In this document: positions 10,376-19,294 of the stretch, piece by piece
Numbering within the stretch: the first letter of the stretch is position 1
How the letters are laid out: every line of letters begins with the position of its first letter
Source: Streptomyces sp. CC0208
GTDB taxonomy: Bacteria; Actinomycetota; Actinomycetes; Streptomycetales; Streptomycetaceae
Assembly: GCF_003443735.1 (NCBI RefSeq)
Contig: NZ_CP031969.1
Span: 8,928,001-8,992,000, forward strand
Direction: 5' to 3'
Length of the DNA: 64,000 nt
Notes under the pieces: generated by a model
Databases searched by the model: none
What the model saw: the letters and a program-made list of their open reading frames with translations, nothing else
What the model was told of the DNA's origin: nothing
Translations under genes and position numbers: made by a program

Positions 10376-10391
10376 GGTGGCGCACCTCCTT

Positions 10392-11822
10392 TCACAGGAT
10401 CTGGACGAGAAGCAGGCAGTTGAGTGCCACGATCACCGCCGCGCAGCCGGACGCGGCCAGCACAGTCACCCTGCCGACGGCCCAGTCGCCCATCAGATCG
10501 ACCCGCCGGACGAACCGGATCAGGGGCACGAGTGCGAACGGGATACCGAACGACAGCACGACCTGGCTCGCGACCAGCGCCTTGGTCGGTTCCATCCCGA
10601 CGCAGAGCACGACGAGCCCCGGCAGCGCTGTGAGGCCCCGCCGCAGCACCGTCGGCACCGACCGACGCAGCAGGCCACGCATGACGACCTGGCCCGCATA
10701 GGTGCCGACACCGGAGGCGGCCAGACCGGACAGCAGCAGCGCGACGAGGAAGACCAGGCCCAGGAGCGGGGAGGCGCCAGTGAACGCGTGGTGCGCGTCG
10801 GCGAGGGTGACGTCGCCGGAGAACCCTGACCGACCGTGCAGCAGGGCGGCTGCGACACCGAGCAGAACGAGGTTGCCCAGCGCGGCCAGGGTCATGGCCA
10901 GACCGACGTCGGTCCGCTGTCCGTGGGCGGCCACACCGCGTGCCGTGCCGTGCAGTCGGGCGGTCAGCGCGGAGTGGACGTAGATGGCGTGCGGCATCAC
11001 GGTGGCGCCGACGATGGCGATGGCGAGGGTCAGATAGGTTTTGTCGATGTCCGAAGCGGACGGCACCAGTCCCGTCGCGACCGCGCCGACACGGACCTTC
11101 GCCAGCACACAGGCCGCCACGAAGGCGACCAGCACACCGCCGAGCGCCAGCGCCATCAGCCGTTCGAACCGCACCTGCCGCCGGTCGGCGAGGGCGGTGA
11201 CCGCGTACGACAGCCCGACTACGAGCAGTCCGCCGAGCGCGGGCTGCAGACCGAACAGGAGGTTCAGGGCCACCGCCCCGCCGACGATCTCGGCGAGATC
11301 GGTCGCCATGCAGACGAGTTCGGCCTGCACCCACATCATCGCGACCTGCCACGGCCGACCCTGTTCCCGGACCAGAGTGCACAGGTCGCGCCCGGTGGCC
11401 AGGCCCAGACGCCCGGCCAGGAACTGGATCAGCGCCGCCGCGCCGCTGGCCGCGACCACGATCCAGACCAGGCTGTAGCCCTCGGTCGCACCCCCGGAGA
11501 CATTGGTGGCGAAGTTGCCCGGATCGACGTACGCGATGGCAGCCACGAACGCCGGCCCGAGCATCCGCAGCAACGGCCGGCCGCCGACACCGGACGCCAC
11601 CGGGGTGCCGACACCGGATACCTCCGGGCTACCGACACCCGACGCCACCGTGGTACCGGTAGCGGAGTCGACACCCGACGCCGCCGGGCCGCCGGCCGTG
11701 TCCGCCACGACATCGCCGGAGCCCGCAAGCGTCCCCGGCCCTCCCGCCGTTGCCCGCGTGCCGGCGGCCGTCGCCGCGAGACCGCCGCCCGCCGTGCGGC
11801 CCGCCCGCCGCGCCTGGCTCAC
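10392..11822 (-). CDS. Nramp-family divalent metal transporter with long repeat-rich N terminus
   Basis: 476-aa membrane protein with about eleven hydrophobic segments. The Nramp metal-binding motif YVDPGNFATN is in TM1 and VMPHAIYVHS in TM6, which fits proton-coupled uptake of Mn, Fe or related divalent metals. The first roughly 85 residues are soluble and low-complexity, with repeats such as SGVGTPVASGVGG encoded by near-repeats around 11587-11690. The GTG start at 11822 overlaps the pepM stop as GTGA. An Nramp gene embedded between biosynthetic genes is unusual. It may supply metal to the mutases, enolase or HEPD, all metal-dependent, but that link is inference. Confidence 0.85.
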   Translation of the reverse strand: MSQARRAGRTAGGGLAATAAGTRATAGGPGTLAGSGDVVADTAGGPAASGVDSATGTTVASGVGSPEVSGVGTPVASGVGGRPLLRMLGPAFVAAIAYVDPGNFATNVSGGATEGYSLVWIVVAASGAAALIQFLAGRLGLATGRDLCTLVREQGRPWQVAMMWVQAELVCMATDLAEIVGGAVALNLLFGLQPALGGLLVVGLSYAVTALADRRQVRFERLMALALGGVLVAFVAACVLAKVRVGAVATGLVPSASDIDKTYLTLAIAIVGATVMPHAIYVHSALTARLHGTARGVAAHGQRTDVGLAMTLAALGNLVLLGVAAALLHGRSGFSGDVTLADAHHAFTGASPLLGLVFLVALLLSGLAASGVGTYAGQVVMRGLLRRSVPTVLRRGLTALPGLVVLCVGMEPTKALVASQVVLSFGIPFALVPLIRFVRRVDLMGDWAVGRVTVLAASGCAAVIVALNCLLLVQIL

Positions 11823-12712
11823 CGCAACCCCAGCTCGACGTCCGCGTACTTGCGCTCGTCCTCGGCCAGTTCGTCGTAGCCGAGCAGGTCGAAGACCTCC
11901 GACAGCGGGGCGAGGTCGTCCTCGACCCGGACCACCCCCTCGGCGGCGAGAATGTCCCGTGAGACCCTGCTCATGGCGGCGAACGCGGCGCGCATGTTCT
12001 GGTTGGCCCAGATCACCCCCTTGATGCCCATGGCCCGGAATTCGGCGGTCGGCGTGTCCGCGTACGTCGTCGGCGCGATGACCAGGGGCAGCCGCTCACG
12101 CCACGCCGCGGCGAACTCCGCTATCTGTTCCGCGGTCTTGCGCCGTGAGTGGATGAAGACGGCGTGCGCCCCCGCGTCGGCATAGGCGTGCGCGCGCTCC
12201 AGGGCCTCGGCGACCGATCCGCCGGCGATCAGGGCCTCGGTCCGCGCGACGACACGGAAGTCGTCGTCGTCCCGCGCGTCCAGGCAGGCACGCAGCTTCC
12301 CGCAGAACTCGCCGACCGGTGCCAGCTCGTGGCCGTCCCCGACGAAGGAGTTCATCTTCGGGAAGACCTTGTCCTCCAGGCACACCGCCGAGGCGCCGAT
12401 CCGCTCGGCCTGCCGGGTGAACCGCCGCGCGCTGTTGAAGTCGCCGTGCCCGGTGTCGCCGTCGACCATCACCGGCACGTGGGAGGCGTCCACGACCCGG
12501 GCCACCACGTCGAGGATCTGCGACCACGAGGCCTCGGAACTGTCCCGCACACCAAGGGCGGTGGAGATGGACAGCCCTGACGCCCACAGGGCGGGAAACC
12601 CGGCGGTGTCGGCGATCCGGGCGGACAACCCGTCGTGCGCCTCCATGAAGAAGAACAACTCCGGGGCTTCGAACAGGGCTCGCAGTCGGGCGCTGCGTGT
12701 ACCAGTGGACAT
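11819..12712 (-). CDS. pepM: Phosphoenolpyruvate mutase (entry enzyme of phosphonate biosynthesis)
   Basis: 297-aa member of the isocitrate lyase/PEP mutase superfamily. It isomerises phosphoenolpyruvate to phosphonopyruvate and forms the C-P bond. The diagnostic EDKxxxxxNS motif is present as EDKVFPKMNS (residues 113-122), separating it from isocitrate lyases. Metal-site residues are visible at D57 (GVRD) and D84/D86 (VDGDTGHGDFN). The ATG at 12712 was chosen because PEP-mutase homology begins within ten residues. It lies 28 bp after the Rieske gene and overlaps the Nramp start. The reaction is thermodynamically unfavourable and is normally pulled forward by the decarboxylase Ppd, encoded in the divergent operon. 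Confidence 0.95.
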   Translation of the reverse strand: MSTGTRSARLRALFEAPELFFFMEAHDGLSARIADTAGFPALWASGLSISTALGVRDSSEASWSQILDVVARVVDASHVPVMVDGDTGHGDFNSARRFTRQAERIGASAVCLEDKVFPKMNSFVGDGHELAPVGEFCGKLRACLDARDDDDFRVVARTEALIAGGSVAEALERAHAYADAGAHAVFIHSRRKTAEQIAEFAAAWRERLPLVIAPTTYADTPTAEFRAMGIKGVIWANQNMRAAFAAMSRVSRDILAAEGVVRVEDDLAPLSEVFDLLGYDELAEDERKYADVELGLR

Positions 12713-12740
12713 GCGTGTCTCACTTCTCTGGTCAGGTGTG

Positions 12741-13121
12741 TCAGACATAGACAACGACATCGCCGTCCTCGACCTCCGCGCGGTATGTCGCCGCGCGCAG
12801 CGGCCGTGGCTCCCAGACGGAGCATCCGGTCGAGACATCGGTCTCGAAGTTGTGCCAGGGGCAGACCGCCACGGTCCGGCTGGCGGAACGCCGGTGTTCG
12901 CCGGGCCGATCCGCCTCCCACATCCGCTCCACCGAGCCGCCCGACAGCGGCCCGCCCTGGTGCGGGCAGAGGTTCGACAGGGCGTGCAGTGCTCCGTTCT
13001 CGTCGCGGACCACCAGGATCCGCCGGCGCCCGAGTTCGGCGACGCGACTGGTGCCGGGGGCGAGCTCGTCCAGGGCGAACACCACATGCCGCTTGCGTTC
13101 GCGTGTGTACTCGCTGCTCAT
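12741..13121 (-). CDS. Rieske [2Fe-2S] protein (small ferredoxin type)
   Basis: 126-aa single-domain Rieske protein. The cluster ligands are in CPHQG and CPWHNFETD (C-x-H and C-x2-H pairs), but the spacing between the two boxes is longer than in standard dioxygenase ferredoxins (insert MWEADRPGEHRRSA). No signal peptide or membrane anchor is seen, so it is probably a soluble electron carrier or a small Rieske subunit. No partner oxygenase is encoded in the operon. The amidohydrolase stop lies 4 bp upstream. Its electron acceptor is unknown. Confidence 0.85.
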   Translation of the reverse strand: MSSEYTRERKRHVVFALDELAPGTSRVAELGRRRILVVRDENGALHALSNLCPHQGGPLSGGSVERMWEADRPGEHRRSASRTVAVCPWHNFETDVSTGCSVWEPRPLRAATYRAEVEDGDVVVYV

Positions 13122-13125
13122 CGCC

Positions 13126-14205
13126 TCACACCTCGATCCCGTAGAACGAGGCCGCGTTGTCGTGGAAGATCTTGCGGCGCAGCTCGGGCGAGAAGCTCGT
13201 GGGCAGGGCGCGGGTGGGCGAGTCGAAGTCCCAGTGCGGGTAGTCCGAGGAGAACATGAGGAACTCGTCGTTGCCGACCATGTCGAACGTCTGGAGCAGA
13301 TGCTCGGGGTTCTCGGCGATCTCCATCGGCTGGGTCGTGAACTTCACCCGTTCCCGGATGATGTCGGAGGGCAGCCGTGTCACCCACGGGATCTCCCGGC
13401 GCAGACTCCGGTAGTTGTGGTCGAAGCGCCACATGAGGTGCGGCAGCCACGTCCAGCTCGACTCGATCATCGCCACCCGCAGGTCGGGGAACTTGTCGAA
13501 GACTCCGTGCACCACGAGTCCGATCAACTGCGACTGCCACGCCTGCTCGATCGCCGTGTGCCACTCGATGTAGTACGGCGGCAGCCCGACCGCGGTCTCG
13601 ACCGTGGCGCCCTGGTGGAAGCCGACCGCCAGGTCGTTGCGCTGGGCGGCGGCGTAGACCGGGTGGTAGTGCTCCCGGCCGAGTACGTCGTGCGAGATCA
13701 CCGGCAGGATGACCTGCACGATCTGGGGGTGCTGCCCGATCCGGTCGATCTCCCGGGCCGCCTCCTCCGGCTTCTGGGCGGCCACACACACGGATCCCAG
13801 CAACCGCGGGTCCTTCTCCAGCCAGTTGGAGATCAGCCAGTCGTTGTAGGCCTTGGCGATCCCGCACGCGAACTCGGGCTGGGTCTTGAACTCGCTGGGG
13901 TACAGCAGGCCCGTCAGCACGGCCTTGCCGATGCCGAACTCGTCCAGGTGCTGACGTTGCATCAGGCCCAGGTCGCTGCCGGCCCGGTAGCCGTTGCCGG
14001 GGTTGGCGTCGGGGCGGGCCAGCCCGCCGGTGGTGGGCCAGGAGTAGGGGATGGAGATGCCCATCCAGTTGTCGGGGTGGATACGGCTGCGCCAGGGTTC
14101 GTCGACGTACTGCAGGAACTCCAGCGGATTGCCGATCATCTCGTGCACATCGGTGTCGATCACGGGGATGTCCGTGGTCCGGGCCGATTCCTCCATCGCT
14201 GTCAC
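13126..14205 (-). CDS. Amidohydrolase family 2 (ACMSD-like) metal-dependent hydrolase or decarboxylase
   Basis: About 359-aa TIM-barrel protein. PVIDTDVHEM is the N-terminal metal-binding D-x-H strand of amidohydrolase family 2. Other visible elements are VGFHQGATVE, LVVHGVFDKFPDLR and the C-terminal FSSDYPHWD, which carries the conserved metal-binding Asp. Family members are decarboxylases (ACMSD, OHCU-type) or hydrolases, usually zinc-dependent. Three in-frame starts exist; GTG at 14205 has AAAGG 7 nt upstream, while ATG at 14196 is the alternative. In this operon it could decarboxylate or hydrolyse a late intermediate; the substrate is unknown. Confidence 0.8.
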   Translation of the reverse strand: MTAMEESARTTDIPVIDTDVHEMIGNPLEFLQYVDEPWRSRIHPDNWMGISIPYSWPTTGGLARPDANPGNGYRAGSDLGLMQRQHLDEFGIGKAVLTGLLYPSEFKTQPEFACGIAKAYNDWLISNWLEKDPRLLGSVCVAAQKPEEAAREIDRIGQHPQIVQVILPVISHDVLGREHYHPVYAAAQRNDLAVGFHQGATVETAVGLPPYYIEWHTAIEQAWQSQLIGLVVHGVFDKFPDLRVAMIESSWTWLPHLMWRFDHNYRSLRREIPWVTRLPSDIIRERVKFTTQPMEIAENPEHLLQTFDMVGNDEFLMFSSDYPHWDFDSPTRALPTSFSPELRRKIFHDNAASFYGIEV

Positions 14206-14207
14206 GG

Positions 14208-15062
14208 TCACGCCTTTCCGGGTGTGCGGACGGCCCTGGGATAGCGTCTGGCGATGAGACGCTCGACGAGCCGGCCGGTGAGAAGCCGTTTGAGGAACAA
14301 CTGCAAGGGGACGGACGCGCCGACGGAGTACACCGGCGCCGGGTCCGAGTGGTTGGCGATCCGCCAGACCAGCCGTGCCACCTCGGCCGGATCGCCGGCC
14401 TTGGAGTGCGAACCGTCGAGCGTGTCCGAGGCCGCGGCGAGCGCGGTGGCGTACGCCGAGCCGGGCAGCTCCACGCGCTCGCGCCGCCGGCTGATGGCGG
14501 ACCGGTAGTAGCCGGGCTGCACGACGCTGACGCGGACCCCGAAAGGCGCGACCTCGTACCGCAGTGACCGGGCGAGACCCTGAAGCGCCAGCTTGGACGC
14601 CGCGTAGGCGGACTGGTACGGCAGCGGGAACTCGGCCATCAGCGAGCCGACCATGATGATCGTCCCGCCGCGTGCCGCGCGCATCCCGGGCAGGTACTCC
14701 CGGGCCATCCGCGCGGGCCCGAACACGTTCACCGCGAAGAGATGCTCGATCGTCCGGTCGTCGAGATCCTCGAAGGGGGCCAGCTGGCTCATCCCGGCGT
14801 TGTTCACCAGCAGGTCCACCGGGCCGGTCAGTTTGGCGCACGCCGCGACGCCGGCCGGGTCGGTCACCTCCAGCGGCAGGTACTCCACTCCGGGCAGCCG
14901 GTCGGAGTCCGCGAGCGCCTCGGGGTCGCGGCAGGTGCCGAACACCGTCAAACCCTGCGCGGCCAGGTAACGGGCCATCTCCCTGCCCAGCCCGCTGGAC
15001 GCGCCCGTGACCAGCGCCCGGCGGCACGAGGTGTCAGACGAGGAGGTCGAGGAGGCGGTCAT
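14208..15062 (-). CDS. Short-chain dehydrogenase/reductase (SDR)
   Basis: 284-aa classical SDR. The nucleotide site ALVTGASSGLGREMA is at residues 16-30; NNAG and the catalytic serine (IIMVGSLMAEF) follow, then YAASK carrying the Tyr and Lys. The C-terminal extension of about 40 residues is basic. It starts 29 nt inside the aminotransferase gene, indicating coupling. In a pathway with an alpha-oxoamine synthase the expected role is reduction of an aminoketone to an amino alcohol, but this is inference from neighbours. Confidence 0.88.
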   Translation of the reverse strand: MTASSTSSSDTSCRRALVTGASSGLGREMARYLAAQGLTVFGTCRDPEALADSDRLPGVEYLPLEVTDPAGVAACAKLTGPVDLLVNNAGMSQLAPFEDLDDRTIEHLFAVNVFGPARMAREYLPGMRAARGGTIIMVGSLMAEFPLPYQSAYAASKLALQGLARSLRYEVAPFGVRVSVVQPGYYRSAISRRRERVELPGSAYATALAAASDTLDGSHSKAGDPAEVARLVWRIANHSDPAPVYSVGASVPLQLFLKRLLTGRLVERLIARRYPRAVRTPGKA

Positions 15063-16440
15063 ACGCCGTCACCACCTTGTCGTTGTCGGCCGCCGTGTGA
15101 GCGGCACAGAGCATGTCCCGGCCCATGCGGGACAGGACGCCGGCGTTCTGGACCGGCAGCATGTAACGGCTGAGGATTTCGCGACGGCGCAGCACCTCGG
15201 CGAAGTCGTCTGGGCCGCGCAGCGGGAGGGCGTGCGGAGCGGTCAGCTCGATCCGCACCACGGTCCCGAAGTGGTAGGCGAAGAAGTCGAAACCGCGCGT
15301 GCCGAACAGGTCGTTGAGGCGGCGTACCAGATCCGCGGCGGCCGCCTCGGCATGCTCGAACACACCGTCCCGGGTGATGATGCCGAGGGTGTGGTAGGCG
15401 GCAGCGGCCGACAACACGTTCCCGGACAGGGTCCCGCCGATGTAGGTGGTGGGGCGTTCGTCGGGAACACCGATGTGCGCGGTGTCGATGATCTCCCGGC
15501 GGCCCCCGACCGCCCCGCACGACGGGTAGCCGTTCATCAGACCCTTGCCGAGCGTGGTCAGATCCGGTGTGACACCGAACCGGGTCTGCGCACCGCCGCG
15601 GGCGGCCCGCACGCCGGTGACCACCTCGTCGAACACGTACAACGCCCCGTACCGGTGGGCCAGTTCGATCGCCTGGGCGTGGAAGTCCTCGTCGAAGGGC
15701 ACCAGGCCCGACTCGGCGCCGAGCGGCTCGCAGATCACTGCCGCCACGCCGCCGTCCGGCTCGGCCGCCACCAGCGCCCGCTCCAGCTCGTCCAGGTCGT
15801 TCTGGTGGACGAGGACCGTCGCGCTCAGGAACTGAGGCGGCACACCGCCGGCCAGCACCGTCCCGGAGCCCGGCACCTCCAGGTCGGTCATGAACTGGTC
15901 GCCCCAACCGTGGTACGCGCCACGGAACTTGATGACCTTGCTGCGGCCGGTGTAGGCGCGGGCCATGCGCATCGCCGCGAGATCGGCCTCGGCCCCGGAG
16001 GAGGTGAACCGCACTGCCTCGACCGAAGGGAACGTCTGCGCGATACGCCTGGCGGCGAGCACCTCGAACTCGTCCATGTAGCCGTGGAAGTTGGTGCGCT
16101 CGTCCACCAGAGCGGCCAAGGCCCCGTTCAGCTCGGGGTCGTTGTGCCCCAGACTCAGCGCCCCGCCGGCCAGGATGCAGTCCACGTACTCGTTGCCGTC
16201 GACGTCCGTCACCCGGCTGCCCCGGCCGCCCCGCATGAACAGCGGATACGGATACGACATCGGGTCGACGTGCTCGACGCCGCGCGGCAGCACCTCGGCC
16301 GCCTGCCGGGCCAGTTCGGCGGAGCGACGGGTGCGGCGCAGGAACTGCCCGTGCTCGGCCTCCAGCCGCGCCGGGTCGGGCAGGCGCAGCGGCGCCTTGG
16401 CCACAGCGGCCTGCCGCTCGCGGATCTCCGCGGCCTTCAT
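15034..16440 (-). CDS. Class III aminotransferase, glutamate-1-semialdehyde aminomutase-like
   Basis: 468-aa PLP enzyme of aminotransferase class III. Visible features are SSGAEADLAAMRMARAYTGR, the Asp of YVFDEVVTG, and the Schiff-base lysine in LTTLGKGLMNGYP. The pattern is closest to GSA aminomutases and related biosynthetic aminotransferases rather than ornithine/acetylornithine types. The ATG at 16440 overlaps the oxoamine synthase stop as ATGA. It may aminate phosphinopyruvate (giving phosphinoalanine) or an aldehyde/ketone made later; neither can be chosen from sequence alone. Confidence 0.88.
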   Translation of the reverse strand: MKAAEIRERQAAVAKAPLRLPDPARLEAEHGQFLRRTRRSAELARQAAEVLPRGVEHVDPMSYPYPLFMRGGRGSRVTDVDGNEYVDCILAGGALSLGHNDPELNGALAALVDERTNFHGYMDEFEVLAARRIAQTFPSVEAVRFTSSGAEADLAAMRMARAYTGRSKVIKFRGAYHGWGDQFMTDLEVPGSGTVLAGGVPPQFLSATVLVHQNDLDELERALVAAEPDGGVAAVICEPLGAESGLVPFDEDFHAQAIELAHRYGALYVFDEVVTGVRAARGGAQTRFGVTPDLTTLGKGLMNGYPSCGAVGGRREIIDTAHIGVPDERPTTYIGGTLSGNVLSAAAAYHTLGIITRDGVFEHAEAAAADLVRRLNDLFGTRGFDFFAYHFGTVVRIELTAPHALPLRGPDDFAEVLRRREILSRYMLPVQNAGVLSRMGRDMLCAAHTAADNDKVVTAYDRLLDLLV

Positions 16441-17648
16441 GCCCGGCCCACCAGATCGAAGTAGACCTTCTCTATCGCCTCCACGGTGCGCGCCACGTCG
16501 TCGGCGGTGTGCAGGGCGGTCGGTGTCAACCGCAGCTGGGTGACGCCCCTGGGCACCACCGGGTAGGTGACCAGACTGGCGAAGACACCGTGCTCGTCGC
16601 GCAGCCGCCGGATGAACTCGACCGCGCCCTCGGTGTCCATGTCCAGATAGACCGGGGTGACCGGGCTCTGGGTGGCGCCGACCTCCAGACCGCGGGCCCG
16701 CAACTCCCGTTGCAGCAGACCGGCCACGCTCCACAGCGCCTCGCGCGCCTCGGGCCGCGTCCGCATCAGCCGCAGCCGGGCGCGGTTGCCGACCACCACG
16801 GGCATCGGCAGGCCCTTGGAGAAGATCTGCGAGCGGGTGTTGTAGCGCAGGAAGGAGACGACCTCCGACGCACCGGCGACGAACGCGCCGATGCTCGCTC
16901 CGGCCTTGGCGAAGGTGCCGAAGTACAGGTCGATGCCGTCCTGCACCCCGAAGTGCTCGCCGGTGCCGCCGCCGCTGGGGCCGGTGACGCCGAAGCCGTG
17001 GGCATCGTCGACCAGCAGCCGGAAGTCGAACCGCTCCTTGAGCCGCACGATCTCGTCGAGTCTGCCGAGATCGCCGGACATGCCGAAGACGCCCTCGGTG
17101 ACGACGAGGATGCCGCCGCTCGGATGCAGCTGGGCGCTCACCCGCTCCAGCAGGTCGGTGAGGGCAGCGATGTCGTTGTGCGGGAAGGCGAAGTGCTTGC
17201 CCTGGTGCAGTACGACGCCGTCCACGATGCAGGCGTGGCAGTGCGCGTCATAGACGATCACGTCGTGCCGGCCGGCCAGCGCGTCGATCATCGAGGACAT
17301 GCCCGGGTAGCCGAAATTCATGAAGAACGCGGCGGGTTTGCCCGCGTAATCAGCCAACTCGCCTTCCAGATACTCCAGTTCATCGCTCTCGCCGGACATC
17401 ATCCGCGAGCCCATCGGTGCGGCCAGCCCGTACTCGGCGGCGGCCTTGGCGTCGACGGCGCGGATCTCGGGGTCGTTGGCCAGGCCCAGGTAGTTGTTGA
17501 TGCTCCACACGACGCACTCGCGTCCGCCGAAGCTCATCCGGTTCGAGATCTCGCCGCGCAGTTTGGGGAAGGCGCACAGCCCGTGGGTGCGCTCGGCCCA
17601 GGAGCCGAGTGTGCCTTCGACGGGTTTCGTCTTCGCGAACAGGTCCAT
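16437..17648 (-). CDS. Alpha-oxoamine synthase (AONS/ALAS-type PLP enzyme)
   Basis: 403-aa PLP-dependent enzyme of the alpha-oxoamine synthase family. These condense an acyl thioester with an amino acid, with loss of CO2, to give an alpha-aminoketone. Visible motifs are NYLGLANDPEI, the family signature LLVDDAHGFGVTGPSGGGTGE with the PLP-contacting Asp and His, and the PLP lysine in YFGTFAKAGASIGAF. The ATG at 17648 has GGAGG 8 nt upstream; an upstream in-frame start at 17675 lacks a site. First gene of the leftward operon. With the FAAL-like ligase and ACP downstream, an acyl-ACP substrate is likely. Confidence 0.88.
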   Translation of the reverse strand: MDLFAKTKPVEGTLGSWAERTHGLCAFPKLRGEISNRMSFGGRECVVWSINNYLGLANDPEIRAVDAKAAAEYGLAAPMGSRMMSGESDELEYLEGELADYAGKPAAFFMNFGYPGMSSMIDALAGRHDVIVYDAHCHACIVDGVVLHQGKHFAFPHNDIAALTDLLERVSAQLHPSGGILVVTEGVFGMSGDLGRLDEIVRLKERFDFRLLVDDAHGFGVTGPSGGGTGEHFGVQDGIDLYFGTFAKAGASIGAFVAGASEVVSFLRYNTRSQIFSKGLPMPVVVGNRARLRLMRTRPEAREALWSVAGLLQRELRARGLEVGATQSPVTPVYLDMDTEGAVEFIRRLRDEHGVFASLVTYPVVPRGVTQLRLTPTALHTADDVARTVEAIEKVYFDLVGRA

Positions 17649-18145
17649 CTGCGGTCCCTCCAAGCGATATCGCACGCCGGTTCGGTAGGTGCGATGAAGC
17701 GGAAACCTAGGCAGCGGCCGAGAAGCCGGTCAACGACAGTGCCCGTCACTGATCAATCGATAAGGAATGCCTGATACATCAAGACCTGCCCCGCGATAAG
17801 CGACCCCTTATAGATCGCGCCGAGTCGGCTAATACAAGTTGGCCGACCGGTGGAGCACTGATTGCCTGTGCGTGTCCAGCGGACCGGCGGCGCGGTGACC
17901 CCCGCACCGCGCCGCCTCGTGACCAGCGACGACACCCGATCGCACACCGCAGCCCAGCATCGCCGGCTCGCAGCACCGAAACGTTCTTGCGCCGTCAGCT
18001 CCCACAGCATCCATACGCCTGGCGCCACCAGCTCGCAGCACCGCACCACCCCTGCCCAGTGGCGAGCACCCCGCGGCCGCCCCCTGCTCGTGGACCGGCC
18101 GCCGGCCAGATCCAGGCACGCCAACAACCGGAATGCCGAGGACCC
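17649..18145. promoter_or_regulatory. Divergent promoter region with LysR-type dyads
   Basis: This 497-bp gap separates the two divergent biosynthetic operons and is the only obvious place for both promoters. Between 17748 and 17830 it is A/T-rich for this genome. It contains the dyad ATAAG-N6-CTTAT (17796-17811), the small dyad TGAT-AC-ATCA at about 17772-17781 and a direct repeat CGATAAG (17758-17764 and 17794-17800). The first dyad has the size and form of a LysR-family box. I assign it tentatively to the cluster LysR protein. The right half (17850-18140) is G/C-rich and shows no supported gene. Confidence 0.5.
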
Positions 18146-19294
18146 ATGACCACCGCACTGCCCCCGACCCAGCGGTCCCGCCCCGCCACCGCCTACGTGG
18201 CATTCGGCCCCGGCGCGGCCCTGGGGCTGCCCCAGATCCTGGACCGTTTCGGCGACGAACGGCCTGCGCTGGTCCTGGCCGGGCACGGTGCGGGCGGCCG
18301 CCCCTGGCTCGCCGAGCTGCGCGCCACGCTGCCGCGGCACGTCTTCATCACGCTCCCCGGCGGCTACCCGACCTGGGACAAGATCGACCGGATCGCGGCC
18401 CTGATGAACCGCCTGGGCACCGGCCCGATCGTGGCGGTCGGCGGCGGCAGCGTGCTGGACACCGCCAAGGTCGCCGCCGTCCGTGCCGCCGAGACCGCCG
18501 GCACCCCGCGCCGCCCGGTCACCGCCGTACCCACCACCCCCGGCACCGGCGCCGAGGTGACACCGTTCGCGACGGTGTGGGACTTCACCGGCAACACCAA
18601 GGAATCCTTTGCAGGCGAGGTGCCGGACGCCGTCGTCGTCGATCCCGAACTGACCCGCACCTTGAGGACCGAGGCCCTGGGCGGCATGGTCTTCGACACC
18701 CTGGCGCAGGGCATGGAGGCAGCCTGGTCCGCCGGCTCGACACCCGAGGCGGTGGCACACGGTACCGGCGCCGTCGCCTTGGCCGCCGCCAACCTGGAAC
18801 GGCTGCTGGCCGACCCGGACGACATGGCCGCACGCAGCGCGATCAGCCTTGCCGGCCTGTACTCCGGACGCGCGATCGCCGTCGCCCGTACCACCGTGTG
18901 CCACGCCCTGTCGTACCCCATGACCTTGCGCCACGGCATCCCGCACGGCCACGCCTGCGGACTCACCCTCGGCGCGGTCCTCGCCTACAACGCCCGCACC
19001 ACCGACCGCGACTGCCGGCACCCCCGGGGCGCGCGCGGCGTACGGGACATCGTCGCGCGGATCCTCGACGCACTGCGCTGCGACAACCCCGACGCGGCCG
19101 CACAACGCCTGGAGGACCTGCTCGCCGCGAGCGGCCTGGCCGGCTACGACGCCCATGACTTCGACGACGAGCGCCTGGCGGCGGAGGCCATGCGCTACGA
19201 CCGGGCCGACAACAACCCGCGCAGACTCGACCCCGGCCGCCTCCGGGCGCTGCTCGCGGGTCTGCGCCAGCCCTCCTCACCTCGGAGCGAGTGA
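18146..19294 (+). CDS. phpC: Iron-containing alcohol dehydrogenase, phosphonoacetaldehyde reductase (PhpC-like)
   Basis: 382-aa group III (iron-dependent) alcohol dehydrogenase. The NAD(P)-binding GGGSVLDTAK is at residues 99-108, PTTPGTGAEVTPFAT follows, and metal-ligand histidines are in CHALSYPMTLRHGIPHGHACG. In phosphonate pathways this family reduces phosphonoacetaldehyde to 2-hydroxyethylphosphonate. The ATG at 18146 was preferred over an upstream frame opening at 17987 because homology starts here and an AGG lies just upstream. Its stop overlaps the phpD start. It heads the rightward php-like operon. Confidence 0.88.
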   Translation: MTTALPPTQRSRPATAYVAFGPGAALGLPQILDRFGDERPALVLAGHGAGGRPWLAELRATLPRHVFITLPGGYPTWDKIDRIAALMNRLGTGPIVAVGGGSVLDTAKVAAVRAAETAGTPRRPVTAVPTTPGTGAEVTPFATVWDFTGNTKESFAGEVPDAVVVDPELTRTLRTEALGGMVFDTLAQGMEAAWSAGSTPEAVAHGTGAVALAAANLERLLADPDDMAARSAISLAGLYSGRAIAVARTTVCHALSYPMTLRHGIPHGHACGLTLGAVLAYNARTTDRDCRHPRGARGVRDIVARILDALRCDNPDAAAQRLEDLLAASGLAGYDAHDFDDERLAAEAMRYDRADNNPRRLDPGRLRALLAGLRQPSSPRSE

